Positions 39,790 through 51,178 are shown, numbered from the stretch's first letter. The stretch: 64,000 nucleotides of DNA from Conexibacter woesei DSM 14684 (GCF_000025265.1 NC_013739.1:2108001-2172000); one strand, 5' to 3'. Notes: generated by a model not told the origin, from the sequence alone. Numbers and translations are program-made.

Positions 39790-40554
39790 ATGAGTGATCT
39801 GAGCGGCAGAACGGCTCTCGTGACCGGGGCCTCGCGCGGCATCGGACAGGCCATCGCGAGCAGGCTTGCGGCACAGGGCGCGACGGTCGTCGTGCACTTC
39901 GGCACCGACGAGGACGGTGCGGCGGCGACGGTCGACGAGATCGAGCGCGCCGGTGGGACGGCGCTCGCCGTTCGCGCTGAGCTGGGCGTGGACGATGACG
40001 TCGAGACGCTGTTCGCGGGAGTCGAGGCCGGCCTGGCCGGGCGGCCGCTCGACATCCTCGTCAACAACGCGGCGGCCGCGCCGGCAGGCCCGCTCGGAGC
40101 CACGACCCGCGCGGAGTTCGACCGCCTCTTCGCAGTGAACGTGCGAGCGCCGTACTTCATCGTCCAGCGCGCGCTGCCGCTGCTCCGCGACGGCGGCCGC
40201 ATCATCACGATCTCGTCCGTGGCGACTCGCATGGCCAACCCCGCGCAGACGTCGTTCGCGATGACGAAGGGCGCGGTCGAGACGATGAGCATGACCCTCG
40301 CCAACGAGCTCGGCGTCCGGGGCATCACCGTGAACGCGGTCGCTCCCGGCGCCACCCGGACGGCGACCAACGGAGCGGTCTTCGAAGCGCCGGGCCTGGT
40401 CGAGCTGATCGCCGCGACGACGGCGCTCGACCGGCTGGGCGGGCCCGGCGACGTCGCCGACGTCGTCGCGTTCCTCGCCTCCGACGCTGCGCGCTGGATC
40501 ACCGGCCAGGTGATCGACGCGAGCGGGGGCCTGTTCCTCGGCCCGCGCACCTGA
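39790..40554 (+). CDS. short-chain dehydrogenase/reductase
   Basis: 254 residues, classical SDR. TALVTGASRGIGQAIASRLA is the nucleotide-binding TGxxxGIG motif, VNNAAAAPAG the NNAG-type strand, ITISSVATRMANPAQTSFAM with Ser, and the expected YxxxK is replaced: the position reads SFAMTKGAVE, with Phe instead of the catalytic Tyr. This could alter or abolish oxidoreductase activity. The start codon ATG at 39790 follows the operator region. Confidence 0.88.
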   Translation: MSDLSGRTALVTGASRGIGQAIASRLAAQGATVVVHFGTDEDGAAATVDEIERAGGTALAVRAELGVDDDVETLFAGVEAGLAGRPLDILVNNAAAAPAGPLGATTRAEFDRLFAVNVRAPYFIVQRALPLLRDGGRIITISSVATRMANPAQTSFAMTKGAVETMSMTLANELGVRGITVNAVAPGATRTATNGAVFEAPGLVELIAATTALDRLGGPGDVADVVAFLASDAARWITGQVIDASGGLFLGPRT

Positions 40555-40643
40555 CCGTCAACCCGCCGTCGTGCGGCGCCTCCTGGAGTGGTCTCCACGC
40601 CTCGCCCGGATTGCTCGGCGAACGCGTCATCAACTCCAGCCGT

Positions 40644-41423
40644 CTAGCCCCCGACGAAGCGCGCCTTGCCGAGGCCGTGCTCGGCGAACGACTCCATCCC
40701 GATCGTGCGGTCCTCGGTCGCGAAGAGGGTGGCGAAGCGTGCGCGCTCGATCGCGAGACCGGTCTCGAGGTCGGTGTCGAGCCCGCGGTCGATCGCCTCC
40801 TTGGCGGCGCGCAGCGCGTGACGCGGGCCGCGGGCAAGGCGGTCTGCCCACGCGTGAGCGTGGGCCTCCAGTCGCTCGGGTGCGACGACCTCGTCGACGA
40901 GGTCCAGCTCCAATGCCTCCGCTGCGTCCAGCATGCGGCCGCTGAAGATCAGCTGCTTGGCGCGCGCCGGCCCGATCAGCCGCGCGAGCCGCTGCGTCCC
41001 GCCGCCCCCCGGGATCACGCCGAGCAGGATCTCGGGCAGTCCGAGCTGCGCGTTGCTCGCCGCGACGCGGTGGTCGGCGCACAGCGCCAGCTCGCAGCCG
41101 CCGCCGAGCGCGTAGCCGGCGATCGCGGCGACGACCGGCACACGAATCCGCGCGATCGACGAGAAGCCGTCCTGGAGGTGCTGGACGGCGTCGGCCATCT
41201 CCGCGTAGGAGCGCGCGGCGATCTCCTTGATGTCCGCGCCGGCGGCGAACACCTTCGGGCCGCCGGTCAGCACGACCGCGCCGACGTCGGCGCGGCGGTC
41301 GACCTCGGCGGCGAGCGCGCGCAGTCGATCGAGGAGCTGCTCGTTCAGCGCGTTGAGGGGAGGGCGGTCGATGCGCAGCGTTGCGACGCCGTCGTGGACG
41401 TGCAGGGTGACGAGCGGTTCCAT
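40644..41423 (-). CDS. enoyl-CoA hydratase/isomerase family protein
   Basis: 259 residues. Crotonase-fold motifs: GGPKVFAAGADIKEIAARSY (oxyanion hole), AAIAGYALGGGCELALCADH (second oxyanion), QLGLPEILLGVIPGGGGTQR with the catalytic Glu pair region. It hydrates 2-enoyl-CoA in beta-oxidation-like pathways. Divergent from the SDR gene at 41471, with a shared operator-like site in between (41438-41453). Confidence 0.95.
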   Translation of the reverse strand: MEPLVTLHVHDGVATLRIDRPPLNALNEQLLDRLRALAAEVDRRADVGAVVLTGGPKVFAAGADIKEIAARSYAEMADAVQHLQDGFSSIARIRVPVVAAIAGYALGGGCELALCADHRVAASNAQLGLPEILLGVIPGGGGTQRLARLIGPARAKQLIFSGRMLDAAEALELDLVDEVVAPERLEAHAHAWADRLARGPRHALRAAKEAIDRGLDTDLETGLAIERARFATLFATEDRTIGMESFAEHGLGKARFVGG

Positions 41424-41437
41424 GTCGGAAGCATTGC

Positions 41438-41453
41438 AAATGAACGCTCATCT
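41438..41453. promoter_or_regulatory. regulon site 1: AAATGAACGCTCATCT
   Basis: Core TGAACGCTCA is a near-perfect palindrome between divergent genes 40644 and 41471. It matches the motif found at six more promoters between 46.6 and 61.4 kb. Likely TetR-type operator. Confidence 0.6.
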
Positions 41454-41470
41454 ATCTACAGTGGCCAGCC

Positions 41471-42223
41471 ATGGAGATCAAAGGAATCGCCGCGCTGGTG
41501 ACCGGAGGCGCCAGCGGGCTCGGTCATGCCACCGCTCTCGCGTTGGCCGAAGCGGGCGCCCGCGTCACGGTGGGCGACCTTCCCGCCGCGCTCGCGGCAG
41601 CAGAGCCGCCCGCGGAGGTCGAGCGCGTCGCGACCGACGTCACCGACGCCGCGCAGGTCACGGCGGCCGTCGCGGCCGCGGCCGCACGCGGTCCGCTGCG
41701 CGTCGTCGTCAACTGCGCGGGCATCGGGCTGCCGCGCCGGATCCTGCCGAAGGGGAGAGCGGTCGACGTCGAGGCGATGACCCGCGAGATCGCCGTCAAC
41801 CTGCTCGGCACGATCCACGTCGTGACCGCGGCGGCACCCGCGATCGCGGCCCAGGACGTGCTCGGCGAGGAGCGGGGCGTGATCGTCAACACCGCCTCGG
41901 CCGCGGCCTTCGACGGGCAGCTCGGGCAGCTCGGCTACGCAGCCTCCAAGGGCGGCGTGGTCGCCGCCACGCTGCCGGCCGCGCGCGAGCTGGCGTCCCA
42001 TCGCATCCGCGTCGTCACGATCGCGCCGGGGCTGTTCGACACGCCGCTGCTCGGCACGCTGTCGGACGAGGTTCGTGCCGCCCTCGCGGCGCAGGTCCCG
42101 CACCCGGCCCGGCTCGGCCGCCCGCCCGAGTTCGCCCTCACCGTCCTGCAGGCGATCGGCAACCCGCTGCTCAACGGCGAGGTGATCCGTCTCGACGGGG
42201 CGCTGCGCATGGGGCCCGGCTGA
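41471..42223 (+). CDS. short-chain dehydrogenase (3-hydroxyacyl-CoA dehydrogenase type II-like)
   Basis: 250 residues. ALVTGGASGLGHATALALAE and VVNCAGIGLPRRILPKG resemble the HSD10/3-hydroxy-2-methylbutyryl-CoA dehydrogenase group. The catalytic part is GVIVNTASAAAFDGQLGQLG followed by YAASKGG with Tyr and Lys. RIRVVTIAPGLFDTPLLGTL is also typical. Together with the divergent enoyl-CoA hydratase it would carry out two successive beta-oxidation steps. TGA is one base before the next ATG. Confidence 0.92.
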   Translation: MEIKGIAALVTGGASGLGHATALALAEAGARVTVGDLPAALAAAEPPAEVERVATDVTDAAQVTAAVAAAAARGPLRVVVNCAGIGLPRRILPKGRAVDVEAMTREIAVNLLGTIHVVTAAAPAIAAQDVLGEERGVIVNTASAAAFDGQLGQLGYAASKGGVVAATLPAARELASHRIRVVTIAPGLFDTPLLGTLSDEVRAALAAQVPHPARLGRPPEFALTVLQAIGNPLLNGEVIRLDGALRMGPG

Positions 42224-42224
42224 G

Positions 42225-43637
42225 ATGGCGCCGACGACGAAGCGGGAGGGCTGGCGCGCGCTGGCGACGCTCCAGCGCGAGGCCGTGCGGGCGGTCGTGC
42301 GGCGCACGGCCGCCCCTGCCGAGCTGGATGACGCGGACGCGCGCCGGCAGGAGCTTGCGAAGGTCGCCGTGCGCCTGGCCGGATCGAGCGTGCGGGCCCG
42401 CGTGCGCGCGCTGTTCGCCGGTCCCCGCGGGCGGCGGCGGATCCGCGAGGAGGCGGCGCGCCGGGCGGCACGCGACGTCGCCGAGACGATGGGCAACATG
42501 AAGGGGCTGGCGATGAAGTTCGGCCAGTTCGCGTCGTTCGCCGGCGGGCTGTCGGCGACGGCAGAGGAGGAACTGGAAGGGCTGCAGGCCGGCGCTCCGC
42601 CGATGGGCTTCGACGTCGTGCGGGCCGTGCTGGAGCGCGAGCTGGGCAACGACGTGCTGCGCTCGTTCGCCCACTTCGACGAGACGCCGCTGGCCTCCGC
42701 GTCGGTCGGCCAGGTCCATGCGGCCCGCCTGCGCGACGGTCGCGAGGTCGTCGTCAAGGTCCAGTATCCGGGGATCGAGTCGGCGATCCTGGCGGACTTC
42801 GACAACCTCGCCCTGCTCACGCGCGCCTACGGCACCAAGAGGGTCGACTTCGACATGGAGGCCGTCCTCGAGGACCTCTGCGCGATGATGCGCGACGAGT
42901 TCGACTACGCCCGCGAGGCCGAGAACCAGCGTGCTTTCGCCGACCGCTACCGCGGCCATCCGGCCGTCAAGATCGCGGAGGTCGTCGACGAGCTGAGCAC
43001 CCGCCGTGTGCTGACGTCCGAGCGCGTGTCCGGGCGCCGCCTGCGCGACGTGCTCGACGATCCGCAGGAGCGGCGCGACGCCTACGGCGAGATCATCCAC
43101 CGCTTTGCGCTGACGTCGATCGCATCCGGCGTCTTCTCGGGCGATCCGCATCCCGGCAACTACCTCTTCCTCGACGACGGGCGCGTCTGCTTCCTCGACT
43201 TCGGCCTCGTCAAGCGGTTCGAGGGCGACGGCGAGACAGAGCTGGCCCTCGCGCCGATCGAGGCCGCCCTGCGCGGCGACGAGGAGGCGCTGGCCGCGAG
43301 CCTGCGCGCGCTCGGCGTGCTGCCCGACCGCGGCCGCTCCAACCCTGCCCGGCTGTGGGAGGAGCTGCGCCCGCTCTACTGCGGCCCGATCGATCGCGAC
43401 GAGGTCGTGCAGCTCGATCCCGCGGCGTACAACAGAGCGGTGCGCCTGGCGCAGCGCCCGACGGCCGAGTTCTACAAGTGCCGCAAGGCATCCCGCCAGC
43501 CGCCGTGGCTCAGCATCCTGCTGCGCTACACGATGGGCACGTTCGGCGTGCTCGCGCGGCTGCGGTGCGAGGCGAACTGGCGCAGCCGCACCGAGGAGAT
43601 CCTGCTCGCCGCGCCGACCCCCGGAGGCACACGATGA
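42225..43637 (+). CDS. ABC1/UbiB/AarF-family atypical kinase
   Basis: 470 residues with the hallmarks of the ABC1 kinase-like family: MGNMKGLAMKFGQFASFAGG (the KxGQ motif), ETPLASASVGQVHAARLRDG (Ala-rich loop in place of a P-loop), VVVKVQYPGIE (Lys), GDPHPGNYLFLDDGRVCFLD with FGLVKRF (catalytic loop and DFG). These proteins are tied to quinone or lipid metabolism. A copy inside a hydrolase and beta-oxidation operon may help membrane handling of a hydrophobic substrate; this is inference. The stop overlaps the next ATG (ATGA). Confidence 0.92.
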   Translation: MAPTTKREGWRALATLQREAVRAVVRRTAAPAELDDADARRQELAKVAVRLAGSSVRARVRALFAGPRGRRRIREEAARRAARDVAETMGNMKGLAMKFGQFASFAGGLSATAEEELEGLQAGAPPMGFDVVRAVLERELGNDVLRSFAHFDETPLASASVGQVHAARLRDGREVVVKVQYPGIESAILADFDNLALLTRAYGTKRVDFDMEAVLEDLCAMMRDEFDYAREAENQRAFADRYRGHPAVKIAEVVDELSTRRVLTSERVSGRRLRDVLDDPQERRDAYGEIIHRFALTSIASGVFSGDPHPGNYLFLDDGRVCFLDFGLVKRFEGDGETELALAPIEAALRGDEEALAASLRALGVLPDRGRSNPARLWEELRPLYCGPIDRDEVVQLDPAAYNRAVRLAQRPTAEFYKCRKASRQPPWLSILLRYTMGTFGVLARLRCEANWRSRTEEILLAAPTPGGTR

Positions 43638-45367
43638 CCCCGCCGATCCGCATCGATCGCGACGTCGAGATGGCGATGCGCGACGGCGTCGCGCTGCGCG
43701 GCGACGTCTGGCGCGTCGACGACGAGACGCCGCGCCCGGCGCTGGTGCTGCGCACGCCCTACGACCGCGCGAACACGAACAGCGACCTGCTGCGCCCGCT
43801 CGACGCGGCGACCGCCGGCTACGCCTGCGTCGTCCAGGACACGCGCGGGCGCTACGGCTCCGACGGCGACTGGGACATCCTGATGTGGGAGCAGGAGGCG
43901 CGCGACGGCTACGACACGATCGAGTGGGCGGCCGCGCAGCCATGGTGCGACGGCAACGTCGGCACGTTCGGCGCCTCCTACCTCGGCATCGTGCAGTGGA
44001 TGAGCGCGGGCGAGCGGCCGCCGCACCTGCGCGCGATGGCGCCGGCGATGACGACCAGCGGCGAGCTGGAGGCGCTGGAGACCGGTGGCGCGCTGCGGCT
44101 CAACCACGTCGTCTGCTGGCTCGCCTACATGACGCTCGACTGGCTCGGCAAGCAGCTGGCGGCCGGTCGGCCCGTCGACCCGGCCGCGGTCCCACGCCTG
44201 ATGGAGCTGGTCGGCGACGCCAGTCCCGCGCTCGAGCACCTGCCGCTCGGCGAGATCCCGCACTTCGACTTCCCCGACTTCCCGCTTCCGCTGCGCACGC
44301 TGCTGCAGCCGGGGCTCGGCATCGCGCAGCGGTTCGACTACGAGCGGATCGACGCGCCGACCCTGTCCGTCGTCGGCTGGTACGACTTCCTCTGCACGGC
44401 GACGATCGAGAGCCACATGCGGCTCGTGGAACGCGGCGGGGGCGGCGCCGACGCACGTGCGCGCCACCGCCTGATCGTCGGGCCGTGGATCCACGACGGC
44501 CGCCTGCCGGGATTGCAGGGCGAGCTGAACTTCGGCGTCGGCGACGGTCCGTTCGCCGGCATCCATCGCCAGCACCTGCAGTTCTTCGACCACCATCTGA
44601 AGGGCGCGGCCGAGCCGCTCGCGTCCGTCCAGTACTTCCTGATGGGCGCCGACGAGTGGCGTGCTGCGGAGGCGTGGCCGCCGCCGGAGGCCGCCGCCGA
44701 GACGTGGCTGCTCGCGAGCGGCGGCGCGGCCAACACCGCTGACGGCGACGGGACGCTGGCGCCGGAGCGGCCCGCCGGAGGCGCCGAGCAGGATCGCTTC
44801 GCGTACGACCCCGCCGACCCGGTGCCGACCCACGGCGGCCGCACGCTGCCGATGGGGACGCAGATCGCGGGCCCGTTCGACCACGCGCGGGTCGAGTCGC
44901 GCGCCGACGTGCTCTGCTACTCGTCGGAGCCGCGCGCCGAGCCGCTCGACCTCGCCGGGCCGGTGTCGGTCCGCCTGTTCGCGGCCTCCAGCGCGCGCGA
45001 CACCGACTTCGTCGTGCGGCTGCTCGACGTCGACCCGCAGGGTCGCGCGATCCCGTTCGCGGAGGGCATCCAGCGGGCGCGCTTCCGCAACGGGCTCGGC
45101 GACGAGGTGCTGCTGGAGCCCGGCGCGGTCGAGGAGTACGCGATCGCGCTCGGTCACACGGCGTGGCGGGTCCGTCCGGGCCACCGTCTGCGACTCCACG
45201 TCACGAGCAGCAGCTTCCCCGCGTTCGATCGCAACATGAACACGGGTGGCCCGGTCGGCGACGACGCCGCGGGCGTCGTCGCCCAGCAGACGGTCCTGCA
45301 CAGCGCGGCGCATCCGTCGGCGCTGATCGTTCACACAATCCGACAGGTGGTACCTGATGGCCGTTGA
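43634..45367 (+). CDS. CocE/NonD-family serine hydrolase (X-Pro dipeptidyl-peptidase fold)
   Basis: 577 residues. MAMRDGVALRGDVWR, RTPYDRANTNSD, VVQDTRGRYGSDGDWD and the nucleophile Ser115 in GNVGTFGASYLGIVQW are characteristic of the CocE/NonD group; late His is in LIVGPWIHDGRLPG. The C-terminal jelly-roll domain (LDLAGPVSVRLFAASSARDT to the end) is present. It hydrolyses esters or amides. No signal peptide. Overlaps both neighbours (ATGA upstream, 11 bases downstream). Confidence 0.93.
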   Translation: MTPPIRIDRDVEMAMRDGVALRGDVWRVDDETPRPALVLRTPYDRANTNSDLLRPLDAATAGYACVVQDTRGRYGSDGDWDILMWEQEARDGYDTIEWAAAQPWCDGNVGTFGASYLGIVQWMSAGERPPHLRAMAPAMTTSGELEALETGGALRLNHVVCWLAYMTLDWLGKQLAAGRPVDPAAVPRLMELVGDASPALEHLPLGEIPHFDFPDFPLPLRTLLQPGLGIAQRFDYERIDAPTLSVVGWYDFLCTATIESHMRLVERGGGGADARARHRLIVGPWIHDGRLPGLQGELNFGVGDGPFAGIHRQHLQFFDHHLKGAAEPLASVQYFLMGADEWRAAEAWPPPEAAAETWLLASGGAANTADGDGTLAPERPAGGAEQDRFAYDPADPVPTHGGRTLPMGTQIAGPFDHARVESRADVLCYSSEPRAEPLDLAGPVSVRLFAASSARDTDFVVRLLDVDPQGRAIPFAEGIQRARFRNGLGDEVLLEPGAVEEYAIALGHTAWRVRPGHRLRLHVTSSSFPAFDRNMNTGGPVGDDAAGVVAQQTVLHSAAHPSALIVHTIRQVVPDGR

Positions 45368-46601
45368 GGGCAACGTCGAGCCGCGCTTCGAGCGCGTGCG
45401 GGAGGTCTTCGCCGAGAACTTCGAGGAGCGCGACGAGGTCGGTGCGGCGCTCTGCATCTATCACGAGGGCCGCTCCGTGGTGGACCTGTGGGGCGGGATC
45501 GCCGACGTCGACGAGGAGCGCCCGTGGGAGCGGGACACGCTCGGGACGATGGACTCGGCGACGAAGGGGCTGACCGCGATCTGCGCGCTCGCGCTCGTCG
45601 AGGCCGGCGAGCTGGACCTCGACGCGCCGGTGGCGCGCTACTGGCCCGAGTTCGCGGCTGCCGGCAAGCAGGAGCTGCCGGTCCGCCTCCTGCTCACGCA
45701 CCAGGCGGGCCTGCCGGCCGTCGACCGCTGGATCACGATGGACGACTTCGAGGCCTGGACGCCGGTCGTGGACGCGCTCGCGGCGCAGCGCCCGTACTGG
45801 GAGCCGGGCACCGCGCACGGCTACCACGGCATCACGATGGGGCATCTCGTCGGCGAGGTCGTCCGCCGCATCAGCGGTCTGACGCCCGGGGCCTTCCTGC
45901 GCGAGCGGATCAGCCCCGCGCTCGGCGGCCTGGAGACGTGGATAGGGCTGCCCGAGGCGGAGGAGCCGCGGGTCGCGGCGGTGACGCGCGTGGAGCTGAG
46001 CGTCGAGGCGTTCAGCCGGCCCAGCGGCGACGCGCGCTACGACGCGTTCCTGCAGGAGTCGATCGCGCTGTGGACCGACCCGGCATACCTCGAGGCGTAC
46101 ATGGACCCGTCGAAGCGGAGCGACGCCTGGTTCGAGCAGGAGCGGCCGCTCTCGCAGCGGTCGCTGGGTCCCGTCGAGATCGGCGAGGACATGAACAGCC
46201 GCCGCCACCACGCGGTCGAGGTGCCGGCCGCGACCGGCATCACGACCTCGCGCTCGCTCGCCCGGCTGTGGGCGGCGCTGATCGGCGAGGTCGACGGGGC
46301 GCGGCTGATCGGCCCGCGGCTGCTCGACGAGGCGGTGCGCCCGTACGCCAAGGGTCCGGACAGAGTGGTCCTGGCCGACACCGCCTGGGGGCTCGGCTTC
46401 GCCGTGCCGGGCGGCCTGTTCTTCCCCGACTTCGGCACGGGGCGGACGTTCGGCTCGCCCGGCGCGAACGGCACGCTCGCGTTCGCCGACCCCGACCAGT
46501 CGCTGGCGCTCGGCTACGTCCGCAACTTCCAGGAGTGGCAGTTCCCCGACTCCCGCTCGACCCCCTTGCTCGAAGCCGTCTACGCCTGCCTGCGCGAGTA
46601 G
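45357..46601 (+). CDS. beta-lactamase-fold serine hydrolase (EstB-like esterase)
   Basis: 414 residues. The SxxK catalytic motif is Ser67-Ala-Thr-Lys70 in GTMDSATKGLTA. A YxN-type Tyr may be in GTAHGYHGITMGHL. The last motif region GRTFGSPGANG replaces KTG. This pattern is found in EstB-like carboxylesterases rather than true beta-lactamases. No signal peptide, so it acts on an intracellular ester or amide. It closes the operon begun at 41471; the next gene has its own operator-like site. Confidence 0.9.
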   Translation: MAVEGNVEPRFERVREVFAENFEERDEVGAALCIYHEGRSVVDLWGGIADVDEERPWERDTLGTMDSATKGLTAICALALVEAGELDLDAPVARYWPEFAAAGKQELPVRLLLTHQAGLPAVDRWITMDDFEAWTPVVDALAAQRPYWEPGTAHGYHGITMGHLVGEVVRRISGLTPGAFLRERISPALGGLETWIGLPEAEEPRVAAVTRVELSVEAFSRPSGDARYDAFLQESIALWTDPAYLEAYMDPSKRSDAWFEQERPLSQRSLGPVEIGEDMNSRRHHAVEVPAATGITTSRSLARLWAALIGEVDGARLIGPRLLDEAVRPYAKGPDRVVLADTAWGLGFAVPGGLFFPDFGTGRTFGSPGANGTLAFADPDQSLALGYVRNFQEWQFPDSRSTPLLEAVYACLRE

Positions 46602-46620
46602 CTCGCCGCACGCAGGTGTA

Positions 46621-46637
46621 GATGAACAATCGTTTAT
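46621..46637. promoter_or_regulatory. regulon site 2: ATGAACAATCGTTTAT
   Basis: Matches the consensus ATGAACNNTCGTTTA seen at 51964-51980 (reverse) and 61345-61358. It lies 30 bases before the receptor gene of the dipeptide-type transporter. Confidence 0.55.
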
Positions 46638-46667
46638 CGCTGGGAACAATCCCTTGAGGAGGGGAGC

Positions 46668-48236
46668 ATGGTGAAACGTGGACGGCGAGCCGCCCTGGCA
46701 GCGGTTGTCGGCGCGGTCGCAGTGGCGGCCGTGGGATGTGGATCGAGCGGCTCGAGCTCGTCGGGCGGCGATCCGGTGGAGGGAGGCACCTTCACGGCGG
46801 CGATCCCGTTCGACCCGGGCGCGAGCTTCGACCCGTACCGCAACCTGAAGGTCGCGCCGATCGCGAGCTACGCCTACGACAGCCTCGTCAAGCTCGACGG
46901 CAGAGGCGGCGTCGTGCCGAACCTGGCGAAGTCGTGGTCGTCGAGCGCGAGAGGCGCGACGTTCGCGCTGCGCTCGGGGATCACGTGCTCGGACGGGACG
47001 CCGCTGAAGGCCAGCGGCGTCGCCGCGGCGCTCAACTCCGTGCTCGACCCGAAGTCGAAGGCGACGGTCTTCGGCGTGCTCACGCCCAGCATCCCCTACA
47101 CCGCGACCGCTGACGACGCGCGCGGCACGGTGAAGGTGACGATGGCGAGCCCGTTCAGCTTCACCGTCGAGCAGCTCGGCCAGTTCCCGATCGTCTGCCC
47201 GAGAGGGCTCGCCGACCCCGAGCTGCTGGCGAAGCGCTCGCTCGGAACCGGCCCCTTCGTGCTCGACGAGATCGCCCCGGGCGATCGGATCTCCCTCAGC
47301 GCCCGCAGAGGCTACGCGTGGGGCCCGGAGGGTCGCAACGCCGGCGCGGGCGCGCCCTCGCGCGTTGTCCTGCGGATCGTGCCGAACCCGACGACCGCGG
47401 CGAACCTGCTCGCCTCCGGCGAGGTCAACGCCGCCGAGCTGGCCGGTCCCGATCGCGAGCGCGTCGAGGCGTCGGACCTCTTCAGCCGGCAGTACGAGGC
47501 GCCGTTCGGGCTGCTGACGTTCAACCAGCTCGACGGACGCCCGCTGCGCGATCGCAGCGTGCGCACGGCGCTGCTGCAGGCGCTCGACCTCGACCGCCTC
47601 GCGCAGGTCGGCACGAGCGGCATCGGCGCACGCGCGAAGAGCCTGCTGACCGGCTCGCCGCCGGTCTGCGCGTACGACAGCGTCAGAGGAAACGTCCCGA
47701 CCTCCGATCGGCAGGCGGCGCGCGACGCGCTCGCGCGTGCCGGCTGGACCGACAGCAGACCGCTGCGCGTCGGGCTGCACTACCAGACCGACATCCTCGG
47801 TCCGGCGGGCGCTGCGGCGGTCGAGCTGATCGCCGAGCAGTGGAAGCAGCTCGGCGTCGAGACGAAGCTCGTGCCCGAGGACATCAACGCGTCGCTCAAC
47901 ACGCTCTACGTGACGCACGACTGGGACGTCTACTGGGGCGAGCAGAAGATCGTCTTCCCGTCTGACCTGCCGACCTACTTCTCCGGGCCGGCGCCGCCGA
48001 GAGGCAACAACTACCCCGGCGTGAGCAACCCCGCGTTCGACCGCCTCGCCGCGGCCGCGCAGGGCACCGCGGGAGCCAAGAGCTGCCCCGCCTGGGAGCA
48101 GGCCGAGGGTTCCCTGATCGGCCAGGCGAACATCGTCCCGGTCGCCACGTCGCCGACGACCGTCTTCGGCAACGGCGCGCGCTTCGAGCTGCAGGGGCTG
48201 ACGATCGCGCCGACGACGATCCGGCTGTTCGGGTAG
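46668..48236 (+). CDS. dipeptide/nickel-type ABC transporter substrate-binding lipoprotein
   Basis: 522 residues. Lipobox in VGAVAVAAVGCGSSGSSSSG (Cys near 24). SBP_bac_5-type body: GGTFTAAIPFDPGASFDPYR, VVPNLAKSWSSSARGATFAL with SGITCSDGTPLKASG, RTALLQALDLDRLAQVG. A GAGGAGGGGAGC ribosome binding site precedes the ATG. It starts the five-component transporter operon 46668-51957. Confidence 0.93.
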   Translation: MVKRGRRAALAAVVGAVAVAAVGCGSSGSSSSGGDPVEGGTFTAAIPFDPGASFDPYRNLKVAPIASYAYDSLVKLDGRGGVVPNLAKSWSSSARGATFALRSGITCSDGTPLKASGVAAALNSVLDPKSKATVFGVLTPSIPYTATADDARGTVKVTMASPFSFTVEQLGQFPIVCPRGLADPELLAKRSLGTGPFVLDEIAPGDRISLSARRGYAWGPEGRNAGAGAPSRVVLRIVPNPTTAANLLASGEVNAAELAGPDRERVEASDLFSRQYEAPFGLLTFNQLDGRPLRDRSVRTALLQALDLDRLAQVGTSGIGARAKSLLTGSPPVCAYDSVRGNVPTSDRQAARDALARAGWTDSRPLRVGLHYQTDILGPAGAAAVELIAEQWKQLGVETKLVPEDINASLNTLYVTHDWDVYWGEQKIVFPSDLPTYFSGPAPPRGNNYPGVSNPAFDRLAAAAQGTAGAKSCPAWEQAEGSLIGQANIVPVATSPTTVFGNGARFELQGLTIAPTTIRLFG

Positions 48237-48239
48237 GCG

Positions 48240-49241
48240 ATGACGACCGCGACCGCGAGCGCGGCGCTGACGTCGCCGGTCCGGTGGGCGGGGCGGCATC
48301 GCCGCCTCGCCTTCCTGGGCCGGCGGCTCGTCCGGCTGGCCGTCTCGCTGATCCTCCTGCTGACGGCGTCGTTCGCGATGCTCCACGCGATCCCCGGCGA
48401 CCCGGTGCGGGCCGCGCTTGGGCCGTCGGCGCCGCAGAGCCTCGTCACCGCGCGCCAGCACGACCTCGGCCTCGACCAGCCCTTGACGCGGCAGTACGCC
48501 GACTATCTCGGCGGCGCGCTGGCCGGCGACCTCGGGCGCTCGATCTCGTCGCAGGAGCCCGTCGGCGAGATCGTCGCCCAGCGACTGCCGGCGACCCTGC
48601 GGCTGGCAGGGCTCGCGTTCCTGCTGATCGTGCTGATCGCGTTCCCGCTCGGCCTGCTGATGGCGATCCTGACGCAGCACGGCGCGCACCGCCGGGCGGA
48701 GGTCGCCTTCACGGCGGCGACCGGCGTGCTGAACACCGTCCCGGAGTTCGTCGTCGGCACCGCGCTGGTCGCCGCCTTCGCGGTCGGGCTCGGCATCCTG
48801 CCCGTGGCCGGCGACGCCGGGCCGGCGTCGTACGTGCTGCCCTGCGTCGCGCTGGCGCTCGCGCCCGCCGCGACGCTCTCGCGCGTCGTCCGCGTCGAGA
48901 CGCTGAAGGTCCTCGACGAGGACTTCATCCGCACGGCGCGCAGCAAGCGGCTGCCCGCGTCGCGGATCTACCTGCGTCATGCACTCCCGAACGCGATCAC
49001 CGCGTCGTTGACGCTCGGCGGGCTGATCCTGTCGGCGCTGATCGGCGGGACGGTGCTGGTCGAGAACGTCTTCGCCTGGCCCGGCCTCGGCAGCACGGTC
49101 GTGCAGGCGGTGCTGTCGAAGGACTATCCCGTCGTCCAGGCCTGCGTGCTGGTGCTGGGCGGCGCCGTGCTGCTGATCAACACCGCGGTCGACTTCGCGC
49201 TGGCGCTGCTGGACCCGCGCTCGGATCTGCGGGGGGCGTAG
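48240..49241 (+). CDS. dipeptide-type ABC transporter permease (DppB-like)
   Basis: 333 residues, six membrane segments. The N-terminal LGRRLVRLAVSLILLLTASF and AMLHAIPGDPVRAALG are typical of DppB. The EAA-type loop is RTARSKRLPASRIYLRHALP. It starts three bases after the receptor stop. Confidence 0.94.
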   Translation: MTTATASAALTSPVRWAGRHRRLAFLGRRLVRLAVSLILLLTASFAMLHAIPGDPVRAALGPSAPQSLVTARQHDLGLDQPLTRQYADYLGGALAGDLGRSISSQEPVGEIVAQRLPATLRLAGLAFLLIVLIAFPLGLLMAILTQHGAHRRAEVAFTAATGVLNTVPEFVVGTALVAAFAVGLGILPVAGDAGPASYVLPCVALALAPAATLSRVVRVETLKVLDEDFIRTARSKRLPASRIYLRHALPNAITASLTLGGLILSALIGGTVLVENVFAWPGLGSTVVQAVLSKDYPVVQACVLVLGGAVLLINTAVDFALALLDPRSDLRGA

Positions 49242-49243
49242 CG

Positions 49244-51174
<1,931 letters not shown>

Positions 51175-51178
<4 letters not shown>

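Noticed and set aside
45357-46601. Antibiotic-resistance beta-lactamase
   Set aside because: It has an SxxK motif but no signal peptide and no KTG motif. Length and context fit EstB-like esterases.
45201-48980. A 1259-codon open frame on the minus strand
   Set aside because: It is the antisense shadow of well-supported genes (serine hydrolase, ABC receptor, permease). Composition is Arg/Asp/Glu repeats without any domain, as expected in GC-rich DNA.
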